NCBI GenBank assembly: GCA_947179485.1
Contig: OX359250.1
Location: 21,496,539-21,560,538, forward strand
From: Allacma fusca
Taxonomy: Eukaryota > Arthropoda > Collembola > Symphypleona > Sminthuridae
DNA length: 64,000 nt
Direction of reading: 5' to 3'
Shown here: positions 13,283-26,428 of the stretch, piece after piece
Layout of the letters: each line of letters begins with the position of its first letter
Numbering within the stretch: the stretch's first letter is position 1
Program-made: the position numbers and the translations under genes
The notes under the pieces: generated by a model
Databases searched by the model: none
Seen by the model: the letters and a program-made list of their open reading frames with translations, nothing else
What the model was told of the DNA's origin: nothing

Positions 13283-14637
13283 TCAAATATGGTAGTCAGG
13301 AGGTGCAAAATTTCCGGTTGTATCCTGACGTATCAGACGTCGCATATGTCTTATCATAAGTGAACGTTTCTCCACTTCCGAAGTAAAAGGCTGGTTTTCC
13401 CCATCTTCCGGCTCAGAGTCCGCAGAAATATTCCAAGTCGAACCAAAGTTGTCCTGATTTATCATTTCGGTCGAGGGCGTTGAACTAATACACTTCTGGC
13501 TATTCTCGAAACTTAGTACATCATTTTGGCTGGAATTAGATATTGAATCAATTTTGCTCAATCTTGGTTGTCCAACCTTCACATTAGCAACACCAGTTAT
13601 ATCATCACTAGACGCAGTGGTGTCCAATAAATTATTATTACTAGGGCTTATTCCGAGCATCGCATGCTCCGCCAAAACTGCTTTGAATATTGTTGCTGGC
13701 AAAGAAATATTTCTCTTAAATGGACGGGGTAAGTGACGCTCTTGGATTTGCAAGGCTTTAAACTTGTAATTATTGGATTGGCCAGAGTTGAAACGTAGCA
13801 GCAAAGATTCCTTACTGACGCTTTTAGCAAGGAAACGTTGCACCCCAGGATCCTTCCAGCTGCAAAAAGCAGACGAAAAAACTTCCTTGTCCGTCCCTAA
13901 AGATGTCAAGGAGTCGTCCCTCACATTAAGCTGTGTGTCCAACAGTACGGGCATAGCTTCAATTGGATCAATTTCTCCATCGCTAAACCTGTGAGGAGGT
14001 GTTGCGCCCAAATAACTTGTATCCGTGTCGCTTGATAAATCGAACTCCGTCTAAAATGTAATGAGCATATTGTATTTTCAAAATTAGGAACACTATAAGA
14101 ATTATTTTATTTTCAGCTTTTTGGGCAATTTGAAATTTGAATTGAGAGATTAAATTGACGCCACAAAAGATATTTCAGACTCAATAATTAGGGCTCTTAT
14201 TTTAATACCAGTTAAGCATAAAAAATCGTCTTAATGTCTTCTGTTTATTTAAATAATTATTTGAATAATAAATACTTATTATTATTGGCGAAATAATAAT
14301 AATATTACTATTTCACAATCGTATAAATAAATATCATTTCAGTCATTTAAAAAAGGAATACCTCATGTTGTACGCGGCACAAATAATCTTGAATGCCAAA
14401 ATCTATGCACGTTGGAACATCCGGGAAGTAGCAGTCGGGCTTAGTTTGCTCCATCCCAACTGTGCAATCCTCGCTGGAGAAAGTAGTGTCTTCCGGATTG
14501 GAATCTTGCCTTGTTTGGTCAGACTCACTCAGATCTTCCTCAGTTGGTTCTGGTGACGGTGTGTTTGGGGACACCGTAATTTTTACAACGGGTTCTGAGT
14601 ATCCATGACAACTTTCACTTTTGTCTGTATCTTCCAT
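13283..14637 (-). CDS. Unrecognised protein A, 347 aa, two exons
   Basis: I do not recognise this protein. Exon 1 is 14362-14637 and exon 2 is 13283-14050, joined in phase 0 across a 311-bp GT-AG intron; the stop is TGA at 13283-13285. The start ATG at 14635-14637 has a favourable context (purine at -3, G at +4). The first 70 residues are acidic and rich in Ser, Thr and Pro (EPTEEDLSESDQ) and look disordered. The middle has a basic Pro/Arg patch (ERHLPRPFKRN) followed by a short apolar stretch (LPATIFKAVLAEHAMLG). The C-terminus has a basic, possibly helical segment (MIRHMRRLIRQ) just before a short tail. No signal peptide or membrane span is seen. The intact 347-codon frame with a clean splice junction argues for a real gene. 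A nuclear or cytoplasmic regulatory protein is only a guess from composition. Confidence 0.75.
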
Positions 14638-17026
14638 GCTGTTTCCGAGCGATTCAACTCATACATTCATATTGCATTTCTTGGAATAGCGCTATGGTTC
14701 TATTTCCTTTACAGTACTTTTGTAATTATTAGGACCAGCACGACGCAAGACTGTTAATTGTAGGAAATGGGTTGATTAAAGCTGAAGACTATCTACTGGT
14801 TTTAATTACTTCGGGATAGGTTTATCTGCGTCCTGCGTGTGTAGGGCTTCCATTATAAAGTTATTACACTAATAGCAGCCGGCCGGAATGATTATTTCAT
14901 CGATTCTTCTCTTCTTGCTACGGAGAAGTTTGATTCACGGGTGCGAAAATGACTGTTACCATAAACCATGTTTATAGGCAACCATTCAGCAATCATCACA
15001 GATCGCCAGGCACGTGGCATATGGATGAAGGCAATTCGTCCCAAACAGTCTGAAAATTTATTTCCCAATGCTATAAACAGTTCTAAGCAGAGTGTGCCAG
15101 GAGTCGGCTAATTTGTACTAATTGAATCAAAAGAACAGTTGCTTCCAAACTGGTTTCTGAGCCAAGAGTCTATCATACTGTAATTTGTAAAGGTTGTCCA
15201 GCAATGTATGTATGTATGTAGCAACTTTCCTGTTCAATGATATCTTCTCTCTCTTGAACACAGGTTAACGAACACGTTATTAACTTTTTTCGCAGACAGG
15301 AACCGTCTGTAGCGATTTTTAACCTAACACTACGAGTGTAACTGCAACTTAAACTCCAAGAGCTAAAAGTTACAGTCTAATTCATTGTCAGTCAGACTTG
15401 TTATTTTTTAACTGAATAAAATATAACAGATTATATACATAATTCTGTTGTTTACTTCTCCCCTCTAATTCTAAACGCTGAGGGGAAAATCCTCACTTGT
15501 CCTACTAGCACACCAATATAATAGAATGTGTTTTCTGAACCCACAAGCTATGAATTATTCACATGCACTATTAGACTTCTCAAGGTTGATTGAATGATAC
15601 GTTGGTGTAAGTAAACAGAGAGGGGAAAGACAGAACTCAGAACGTAATGTCATTGTAAGCTAACTATGGAGAAAGCTACGGAGAAAGATCCTATTTTATT
15701 GCAACGAAAACATTTTGTACTCCTCAATGGAACTATTTTACATTGTATGTACAAAATTTTTGAGTTAATTTAAATGATGAGTAGAGTATAGTATAAACAA
15801 ATAGCGTGCAAAGGATGAGGCTTGGATGAAATAACTGAAACTTACCTTTTCTGCCAAGTTGAGTGAAAATGTATTGCTCGCTGTGAAGTAAATGGAACAG
15901 TGAAGCTAGTAGAACTCTTCTGACCTTAAGTTGCCCGTTCAACTGTTTTGAGGCAAATATCTAGGCTATTGCTAGTTTGCCACCGATACAATGCAAATCA
16001 CATGCGTGATACGCTGGAAGACAATTTATCGACGAACGTTGAACGTATGAGTCCCATTCTACAACCTGAGTTTTCTCCTTTGGGTATATTCTGAATGAGC
16101 AAGTGGGTTAGTTATGCCGGGTATCGGAAATTGCCTTCATTATTCATACGTTATACGATCAATAACAGGAGTTCATATACAGGACTAATAGGACTCACCC
16201 AGGTGTGATGTACGTAGGTATAGATTGAATTCATCTCCGGACGATAAAATAGAACCACTAATTTCCTTGTTCCTGGAACAGCGGTCACGTTCGACGTATT
16301 GTATTTCCGCTCCGACCCTTATAATTTGTTGTCGACAATAATTCCGGGCTTTCCTCATGAGACATTTCCGACGGCAAATGACACTCAAAAGGCTACAGTG
16401 ATGTGCCCTTATGCAATAACTATTATTATTTATGGCTTACATACCTACATCACTGACTACACATCCATTTCCATAGACTTTACCGCCTAATTATTACAAA
16501 AAATGCTACAATAATGCTCACTAAAATTAAAAGGCATTAATTGAAAGCCCTCTATCACAAGCATGGAAGCATGCATTCGTTATTTCATTCAAAACAACCT
16601 GAAACATGAAAATATGATCGACAAAGGTGACAAAAAGAAACTCATACAGAAGACTTATTTTTGGAGCATGTTATAAACAAGATCCCACGTCACACACAGG
16701 TTTGTTCACATTAAACATACTTCCCGTTTTAGACGCAATCCGGGATGGAGAGTGTGGGTGGGATATAAGTAGGAAATGCTAACAACTATCTTGCAGGAGA
16801 AACACACAGGCATGTGTAGTTATTAGAATGTTCATTGTTTGTAGTACAAGTTAATTTTATTTTGTATTGGATGTCTTTGATGAATAATCTTCGGATCGTT
16901 ACTGTTTATCTTTTAGTGAGCAAGCGAATAAGGAGGAAGATGAGATGCATCTTGCCTGCAGTTCATTCAGGAAAATTCTGTTCCTCTACGAAAGGATGTT
17001 TTATAGGTGGAAACGCAAAAGCTCAC
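14638..17026. other. Intergenic between genes A and B
   Basis: Presumably the promoter of gene A near 14640-15000 and the 3' UTR of gene B near 17030-17267. It contains a short GTAT/ATGT tetranucleotide run (15204-15220). Several frames of 60-97 codons on both strands have no recognisable features. Confidence 0.5.
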
Positions 17027-17032
17027 TTTATT
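17027..17032 (-). terminator. Candidate poly(A) signal of gene B
   Basis: AATAAA on the minus strand, 236 bases beyond the gene B stop codon. Confidence 0.35.
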
Positions 17033-17267
17033 GGCCGTTTAAGAAATCATATGAGTTATTTCAATACCTGTTCCTTGAATCAGGTGTTGCTTTATAAAAA
17101 CATTTATAATTTGTTGGTAATTTGGTAATAGCGTCAAAGCGCGCTTGAATTTGTTCATGAGTATCCAATGCCACCGTAACAATCTTATATGAATCTGTGT
17201 TTTAGATACTTAGCATTTCTAACTGCAATGCGCAAACATCTGTAAGTTCACAACACATAGTATGACA

Positions 17268-19473
17268 TTAAATGTCTTCTGTACTTTGGGACTCATCCGC
17301 GCCTTTTGTCCACAACTGACGGACTTCCCTGAGTTTCCTTAGGACCAGCTGGTCCGTGTAGCTCATTTGTTTGGTAAACTTTGGCTGGGGAAGATTTTTA
17401 TTCTGATGATCAGTTTGCGTTTCAACGGTGCCTGAAGTTTGTGAGGCAACCCCATCCATGCCATAATCCTTTTCCATACTGGATGCTAACTCTCGGAGCT
17501 CCCGTGCAAGACTGACGGTGTCCACAGAAACTTTGGAAGCTCCTTCAGTTTTCTTGCTCATTGCCACCCGAGTCATAAGCGATCCCAGGCGGCTTGCTAT
17601 AGTGGCAGCGTCATCAACGTTCTTCACCGACTCCCCTAGCCGTTGCTTAATTAAATCCTGTGCTTCGATCTTGTCTTTGGCTCCTCGGGGTTTGGGACTA
17701 TGTACGTAGAAATGTTCTGGCATTATTTTGACTTCTTCTGTGGACGTTTTTAGAATAGGGGATGTCTGCACAGTCATTTCTGTTTTACTGGCACGAGTTT
17801 TTGGAAATGAATTCACGAGGGAAGTAGTTGCTTGCTTTAATTCCCCAAAATCAAACTTTTGATATGGGATGTCAGCCTCTTCGGCTTCGATTTTATTACC
17901 ACAGATATCATAGGAATTCTCCTTGGAGTTGACATCCAGAAGAGTTTGTAATTTCATGACACCGGATAGCTCTTTGTTGCTACGTCTTCGTGGACCAACC
18001 ACTGATACAGCATCAGATGGTAACTGTAGTAAAGTAACAGGTGCTTAGAGTCTTGCCTATGTTTCCACAATTTGTTCCTATAACTCCTATCAAAATAAAA
18101 GCATGTACCTTAGAATTGACTTCTGTCTTGGCATGTCTTTTCTTTTCTGGAACTTGAAACCCGGTGGAGCGGCTGAGCAGGATACTTTTACAGGGGTTTT
18201 CATACTCTAGTACATCCTCTTCGGCACTACCCGGCGACTCTGATGTTGGACTGGCATTACCCGAAACATGTTTGTCTCTAGCACCTGACTTGATGATAGA
18301 GGATTTTGGAGTTTTGATTGCTTTCCTCATGTCCGTATTAATGTTCAATGACTGACGGAAATGACGGGACATTTCTGCTAACTTTTCATTAGGAGGAGTA
18401 CTATTGGCCACAAGTTTGTCAGACGCTAAGCACTGCTTGGCCACAATGCCCTCTGGTTCTTTGTAGTGGTAACCATCCCAGCCAAATTTCTCATTGTTCC
18501 ATTGATCACGCTTACTGTTGATCTTTTTCTTGAGAGCTTGAATGGAGGTCTCTGTTTTTCTTGCTGCTTTTTGCATAGCCACTTCAGGGTTAGTTGGCTT
18601 GTCATTTCGGAGACTTCTATGTCCTATAGTCGCACTGGTGTCTAATTTTGACCTGCATGAAAACCATCAAGTTAGTTGGGGAGCCAAACATATGATAATT
18701 TCATTTCTTAAAACGTTAATTTCAATCACCGAAAGCCAAACCCGAGGTCACTCTCAATTCCAGTAATTATATTTGAACTTAGTTTGGCAAAATCCTGCTT
18801 TGGGTTTTCAGTCCTTAGTAAAGAAGATCTCGAATCCTTTTTGCTCTTAAAATCCATTTTCAGCTTTGAGGCCATTTCTTGGGTTAATTTACTGTCCGGG
18901 GTGAAGACCGTGGTATCAAATTTCGATATAAGATCGTAGTCACCAGGAATCTTCCCTCGACTCTTGGGTTTGAGCTTTCCTTTCTCAGGCACGACATAGT
19001 TACTATTTGAGTATTTCCTGGGTAAATCTTCTATATTTAATTTTTTAATGGAACGTCCCGGCTTTGGAATCGATCCTCCAGTTTTTGCTATGTCACGGCC
19101 GTACTTATTGGCGAAGGAAGACACCTCATCATACTTTGGCAGGAGAGATTTCATATCATTAATTGAGGCCGAAAACGTTGATTGGTGTTGCTGCGCTTTC
19201 TTCGACTTCGCTGTTACTGATACACTTCCAAAGGTAGCTTTCCCAGTACCTAACCCAATAATCATAGCCCATAGTTAAGCAGTTTAAAATTAGAGTAGAG
19301 CACAGTAAATGTAACGTATAAAAAAGCGTTATAGGGTCTCGTCCCATCCTCTTTTCGCCCCACTGGGACCCCCAGCTTGTTACAGTAGTGACGACATTTA
19401 AACGACGCTGGAACTGGATGCTTAAAGTATGACATAATTGCTTACCTGTCCGAATGGAATTCTTGGTGCTCAT
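17268..19473 (-). CDS. Unrecognised Lys/Ser-rich protein B, 615 aa, four exons
   Basis: I do not recognise this protein. Exons: 19446-19473 (28 nt), 18730-19249, 18109-18652 and 17268-18023, all GT-AG with phases 1, 2 and 0; 1848 nt give 615 residues. The start ATG at 19471-19473 sits in a good context (ACAATGAGC). The sequence is hydrophilic, rich in Lys and Ser, without a signal peptide or membrane span, and probably largely disordered. A predicted basic helix (AARKTETSIQALKKKINSKRDQW) lies around residues 205-230, followed by an aromatic patch (FGWDGYHYKEP). The C-terminal 50 residues end in a possible helix (YTDQLVLRKLREVRQLW). Residues 566-568 form a TQT in VETQTD, like the dynein light chain LC8 anchor, and a VQT lies near 449-451. 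A cytoskeletal or centrosomal role is speculation from composition. It is transcribed away from jbug. Confidence 0.75.
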
Positions 19474-22400
19474 TGTCGTTTCCTTTTGTTATGATAATTG
19501 CAAATATTACGTAATTTTACTCCTCAAAAGCTATTCCTTCGAACCGGCTAGGAATGTCAGTGTAAACACATTCATCACCTAACATTTTATGCAAGAATCT
19601 TTGTAAACTGGGCAATGAAGACCAGCTACCACTATCGTTCTACTACTCTATGGACTAGACAAATGACGAGTTTTTTTTGAAAGCAGTGTCCCATGTGGTG
19701 CATAAATTCTACTTCTTATCCATAAGCTGGAAGCTACATAACAAGAGTGTAGGTGCAAGAGAAACTATTTTTCAATCTTCTCTGTGGTCCCCGCTTTTCT
19801 TTCCTATACAGTAATCACTGTCAACTTGCAACATCAGTTCCCTTTATTACTTTTTTGGTACAATTGGATTAATGGGCGGCTGTGGGATATTGGATGAATT
19901 ATTTGGATTGGATTGGGCATTGAAAGAGGCTCACATTCACATTCACAACAACTCACAAGTCAAAACTATAGCTCTAGCTGTAGCATAACATTGAATAAAT
20001 ATTTTTTTGTGCGTTACTTAAACTATAGATAATAATTTTTTTGTGATTAAAATTTGTAGCGGTGAACTTCATTCCATGTACCATTATTTGTATTGGTTGC
20101 CGCAGTAATATTAATTGACTCTGCTTTCAATCTGCGGTCGCAGAATGCATAATAATTTACTATCAAAGCAATGCAATGCAATAGTAAAAATCCTTGCATT
20201 AATTTATTTGATCAGTTCCGCAGAGGACCAGACATAATTTTTTTTTTGTGAAATTTGTATTCGCCTTATACAACTTCCATAACAATTATTATGCAAGATC
20301 GCTGCTTTAAGTTCATTGTGACATGGTACGGTGGTACGGACAAGGGTTAAATTTTAAAATAGGTTTCACAGATGCATACAAAGAGCATCCACTTGACTAT
20401 ATACGTAAGTAAAAATGCTTCTTGTTGATCTTGGTTCCTCAGAGGATTAAGTATGCAGCTACTGCACAGGTAGGTGCATTTACAAAAGGGGTTCCAAGTT
20501 CCAAAGCATGATTCAATGAAAGTATTTGGGTTTCTCACATAACAATGCAGTGGCACCAATTTATTCATACAGTGATCTACCATCTACATTTACCTTTGAT
20601 TAAATCCTCTTGTAATTTTTTTCTCCGCATTACTACCTATATATACCTACATGACTCGAGTTTCATTAAGGAGCATACAACATATAGGGACTATACTAGG
20701 AGGTTTCAGTTTCACTCTTCCAAACAATGTTGAGGCGTGTAGTAATTTAGCTCATGTGGAGTTACTCCCTTCTTCTACAAGGGCTCGCTGACGTTTCCTC
20801 TTCTTGAGTTTGTTATTCTTTTTTTTTTACCTGTAAGGATACACATAGTATTTACTCGTGGTAGAAGGAAATAACAAAACAGTTTGTCAATTTTAGACAC
20901 AGACAAGAATCTCAAGTCAGTTGACTAATTAGGAATGATTCTGAACGACATCCTCTGTAAGTCATTTAATGGAAATGAACGCCCAGGCGAAGCTACATAC
21001 CTACTTTGAAAATCATAATTATTATTGCTAAAGCATTTAATACTTAAATTAGATAGTTTTAAAATCCCAAGACAAGAATGAGATGGATCAATCTCGATTC
21101 ATCTATGTAAATATGTAGATTGTGGAGGAAAGTGAAAGTATGCATAATACATAATGGCCTTGATGCTACATGTACATCGGGTACATACTTGGAATACCTC
21201 TGCTTGAAATCAGTAAGTACGACTGTGTGTACTAACTATGCTCACATAGTTACTGCAGAAATGTGGGTTTATGGACTTGTGAAGAGTAAAGTGGGGGGAA
21301 GTTTGTGGATATAGTTGAGACATAATAATAACAATATGAATGTAAAACATGGATGCAGATGGAGATAGAAATACCAAAACTGTAGTAAGAGTAATGAAGG
21401 AATATTACATTCTGTCATGTCTCTCAGTCAGTTCTAAAAGGTATACACAGCACTACAGTATGATTCATTGAAGAAAATACTTCTTTCAGTTCTTTCTATA
21501 CTTACGACTCTTGCTCTGTGAAATAAGACCATGGTGATCCAGTGTTCATGTATTTATAGTTATTATGCTCATTGTTGGCTTGTTGGAGAGCATACGAGGA
21601 CATTAAAGTTTTAGTTGCGTGCTTATTAACGTACATACAAAAGGTATAAGCATTCGTAGGAAAAAAAACCTATAGAGGGCTACTATACTTACAGATACGG
21701 AGAGAGCATTCAAAATACATATAGAGCGGACAAAAAAAGAGCCCCACTCTTGGTATCTTACATAGTCACGTAGGTTTATTTGGGTAGGGTTGTTTTCGTG
21801 TATGTAAGTTTCCAAGCACCTGCGAGAGATTGTTAAACTGCTCCCTTCTTCTACCCTACCTGCCTATTCAATACCTGTTGCACACAGCACAGTGAGTTCT
21901 TGTTATGATACCTGCCGTGTGCTATGTACCTGTTGAGTGTAAAGGCGAGAGTTTGGGTTACCTCGCATGGAATTGTAAGGAGCCAAACGCTGGAGATACC
22001 TTTAGTTCTGCTCGTGATTTCCCCCTGATTCGTTGCTCTTGACTCAGCTGTCTGTAAATAAATGTAAGTTGATTTTTTTTTTGTGATTGTACTCCTTAAT
22101 TTTAAGAATTCGTGCAATACAGCCCAATATATTTTGTTATAAAATTACTATCTCGACTACCAGTGCCAATTCTCTAGTTTACTTGTTCAGAATTCGCCGG
22201 AAACTTATAAATAAAATAAAATGTGAAGTCTATACAATAGCAACAAACCACTACGAGTGATTTCAGTATTGTTTTCTGTTTTCCTTACTCTACTTTTTTT
22301 TTGTGTGGAAATCCTTCAATCAGCACATGTTTCCACGAAGAACAGCTCAAGAGTGACTGATTTTTTAAATACTTTATTCAATAAGTTGGAACTAATCATC

Positions 22401-25400
22401 AGTATTTAATCAACGAATCATGCTTCGACCAGAGGATAATCGAATTTCAAAGGTAACTTGATTTTATACTTTCCTTAACGAATTTTTTCCCCTTATGATG
22501 ATGCACAGGTCATAATAATTTAGCTAGTTTAATATGTGAGGCCTGTCGACAAGTCCATGGGCACCAATCCCCATTAAAGTTTTCAAAATTCTTTGATAAT
22601 TAAACATTTTTTCCCATTTGAACACATAGCCTTGTCGAAATTTGATGATTACTGCATTGGAAATAAAAATCCCTCACGCTAGTTGTAGATATTAATAGTT
22701 CTTACGAGATCGGTATGGTACTCGGTTAGTAGAAAAACAATGGGAAACGTTGACTTGCAATTGCAATAACACACGAGACATACAGGAAAGTTGCTGTCTA
22801 CAGCAAATTAGCATTCAACTGATGATCTGCACATTACTCATGGGGCTCAAGTGAGTGACATGATTGAGGATCTGAGATATCGTCATTGGAGGATATACTA
22901 TACATTTGATAAAGGAAACATTTTCCTCGTATGACAGGGACGAGCGTCCCGGGTAAATGATGAGATAAGCATTTCCAATTCCCACGCACTAACCATGTCG
23001 TCATAGCAATGAATCTCTTGTCAGATCACTTTGTAATGATGATTTGATGTCTGTGATGTATGGGTGCAAGAGAGGTACAATAATTGAATTTAATGTGATT
23101 GTTTGTCACATATTATTTTTCCCAAAGTGAGCATTAGTTCCCTTCACAATTTCACCCCTCGAGTTTAATAAGTATGTACTTATAATTATTGTTGAAAACA
23201 TTCCGGGATGTCACTTATTTCCTACGCTAATTTAAGTGTTGGTAAAGAGCTAACTAGTACATAGGCACTTATAAAGGATTCTAATCCTACGTAAAGTGCT
23301 GTTGGTACATACAGCCCTCAGTGTGAGAGAGAATCTGTAAACTACCATGAATGTTTACTCTTACGTAACATAATTTCTTATACGGAATGAATTGGCTATA
23401 TTAAATTTTTAAAGTGTGTGTGTAGCCCTACTACGACAGTATGCCTCCTCAGAGCCTGTTATGTAGCAAGCTTGATGTTAAACACTGAGAAAATAAATAT
23501 GGTAAAGCAAAGCACGTTGCTGTTACTGCATTGAGAATGGATAGAGGAAATCTTGTCTGGAAGTTTTTGCGTTTCATGCCCATAATTGTCCATGTCCAAG
23601 AAAGGAGTGCTCATTGCCGACAGCAATGACAGACTGACACACTTGAGAAAAATATTCTTTGGCCACACATTTTCAAATGCTGGGCTTATTGTTGGTATAA
23701 ATGTATGCCTGCATGACACGTTGGCTTGAAAGGAGAATGGAATTATATGAAGCATCAACATTGACAATGAATTGCAAAGAGCTATTTCATTAAAAAACCT
23801 CATTCATTGTAGTCTTCTTTTTTAAATCTTTGTTTTTTCATAGGTCACCTCAGTTTGAAAAGAATTCGTGGATTTTTTTTATGTAGCACAGACACACACA
23901 GACACACATACACACCATTCAAAAGGAATTACAAAATCTGCGAACCGAAAATAAAATTATTTTGTTTTTTCTTCCAACTGAACCTCCATGTAGACTACGG
24001 AATAGACAGGGGTTCACAAAATTAGTCTGTAAACTTGTATTTTTGCAAAATATTCACATGGAAGCATATCTTGGGCGGAACTACTTACTCTTCCAGGAAA
24101 ATTTCCTCATTTAACCTCCACAGTAGTAGATTGGTGTCGCTGGGAAATAAACAGAGGGGTATAATAGCAGCAATTAATGAGTAGTACGTACTTTATGTAT
24201 ATCTAATAAAGATGATTTTGATGGGGTTCCGAGAAGTTTATTATCCCATGAGTTAAGGTTAGGGTGAGAATTTATTTCAAAGGGTTCAGGGTCTTTTTAA
24301 CATTTTTCTCCCTTGATTTCATTGTCGATTGTCATACCATTTCTTGAAGTTTTACTCTCCCAAGTTATTTTGTGTACAATGGAATTATGCTTGAGACTAT
24401 TTCTATGGTGGATTAAGCCAATGTATATATGTGTGATATAATAGGGACATAAGTGTATAGGATGTCTCATATAATATGCAATGTATTTCATCACACACAG
24501 CATTGCCCTTCTTGTTTGAAAACAACAACCTTGTAGCTATGATTGAAATTGCATTTTCCGTTTACACACTACTGTAACGTTGTCATTGCATTGGTATTAA
24601 AGTTCTCCAACGCAGGAAGACGTCAGTTTTTCATTGCATCACCATCACCATTATTATCAGTTTTATAAGGTTGACTCATGCATTTAATTGGGTATGAAAT
24701 TTTATCTTCCGTATTCCTCGTTACCTCGCATGTGTCCTGTAATTCTAAGGTTTCAAAAATTTTCAAACAGAGCCCTATACCCATATACATGTACAGATTT
24801 TCATAACGTGTCTACACGTGTGCATTCACTATAAATTCACTGAGGGGTTTAAACCGTATGAGACTGTACGTCCCAGATGTTTTCAAAACTGTGTGTTACT
24901 GTAACACAGTGGATACATGATTGGAACCGTTTTGTTTTAAAGTTTTTACAATCAAAGCGTTTCTATAAAATAAAAAAATTGAACAAATGAGTGTGTTTGT
25001 ATAGGAGCTAATAGCCATATGCCGTAGTAAATGACTCTAAGAGTCGAAAATATTTCTTGTAATTAGTTCCAACAGCTTGGATAAGAAGTTTGTAGGAGAC
25101 AGACTTCGCGCATCCGTACAGTTTTGTTTCACTTGTTCTCAGAGGGGATAGACATCCATTCGGTTATTTTCACTCGTAACGCTACAAGCCATTACTTGAA
25201 ATTATTATTTACGGTTATGGCAGTTGTTCACAGGTTCCAACGGTTTCTCAACTCTTCTAGAGCGAATAATTTTAGCATTCGGACCAATCATTGCATTGGG
25301 GTGCAGAATCACCATTCCTCTCATTAGCATCAGACACATCTAAATAAGGCTAACAAACTGTGCACATTTGCTGATTCGGAAAAGTTACGTATTGTGGATG

Positions 25401-26428
25401 TATGTATGTAAGTATATATGTAGATATGTATACCCAATGATTTGCGGACGTCATACGTGTGAATGTATTTTTGCAGGAGCCAATGTTCTGCAACTTTCAG
25501 GATTTCGAATTCCATTTTTAGATGTAATACTTCATTTTCTTCTTGGGAATGTGAACTGAATGATTCCTTATAAATTTATCGTTAATGTGGTCTTTGATTA
25601 GCTTGATGGTCATCAAGTGCTTATTTAGAAAGAAATTTATTAGACAAAAAAGTTTGATGAACTGGCTGTTATCAGTTTTGGTAGTAAATTGTTGACATTT
25701 AAGAAACAAAAGAGAGGCATTTCCATCCTGCACGACTCTCTTGTAGAAGAAGCAGGAGGCCATGGAAGTTGAAAAAACAAACTGTTGTGGGTTAATTATC
25801 CAACACAAAAAAAAAGTCATTTGAGCGGCTGACGGTGGACGATGCGTTGATAATGAACTGATGAAGTTTTAATGAATAATTCAAAGGAGAGAAAGGTGTT
25901 ATTAATTAATCATAGTGTGATAATCTTAATGATCATGAGCAGATCGTGCTCTATTGAAATTTTGTGCTCGAACAATTTTCCGACTACGCAACTATATATT
26001 ATTCTGCAGGAAACGACGCAAAGGGAAGCACTAAAACATTATGGCATTTACCCGATGAAGTAATCCCTCGAATACAGTGGAAACTGCGAAGGAAGGTGTT
26101 GAAATGTGCTCAAAAGTACATAAAATGAATTGGTTTGGTAAATATTTGGAAATGATAAAATACACGCAAATATTTTTACATAGAAAGGCCATTAAATACT
26201 GAAAGGGGCACTCAGATGTGTATATTGTTTTTGATGTCACGACACTAAAGTGCTGTGATCAAAAGTCTCAGTCTCTGCTAAAAGCAGATGTAATTTAGAA
26301 ATGCCAAAGATTTTTGTAGTGGGCTACAACCATGGCAATCGACATTGGACAAGTATGTCCATGTAGAATTACATTTGAATGTCGATTGTAAATTATTATG
26401 ATTTATCTTAATTGTGTTGCATTCGAAG
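19474..26428. other. 7-kb gap between gene B and the first recognised jbug exon
   Basis: Should hold the gene B promoter and the 5' non-coding or alternative first exon(s) of jbug, but I could not identify an exon. It contains five T-runs directly followed by GTG on the plus strand between about 20,000 and 22,304, a CA-rich stretch at 23890-23916, and ATGT/ATAT-rich tracts near 25395-25435. No protein-coding frame here is convincing. Confidence 0.45.

Noticed and set aside
24888..24910. ACTGTGTGTTAC/GTAACACAGT hairpin
   Set aside because: Two-base bulge and almost no loop; too weak to claim as a feature.
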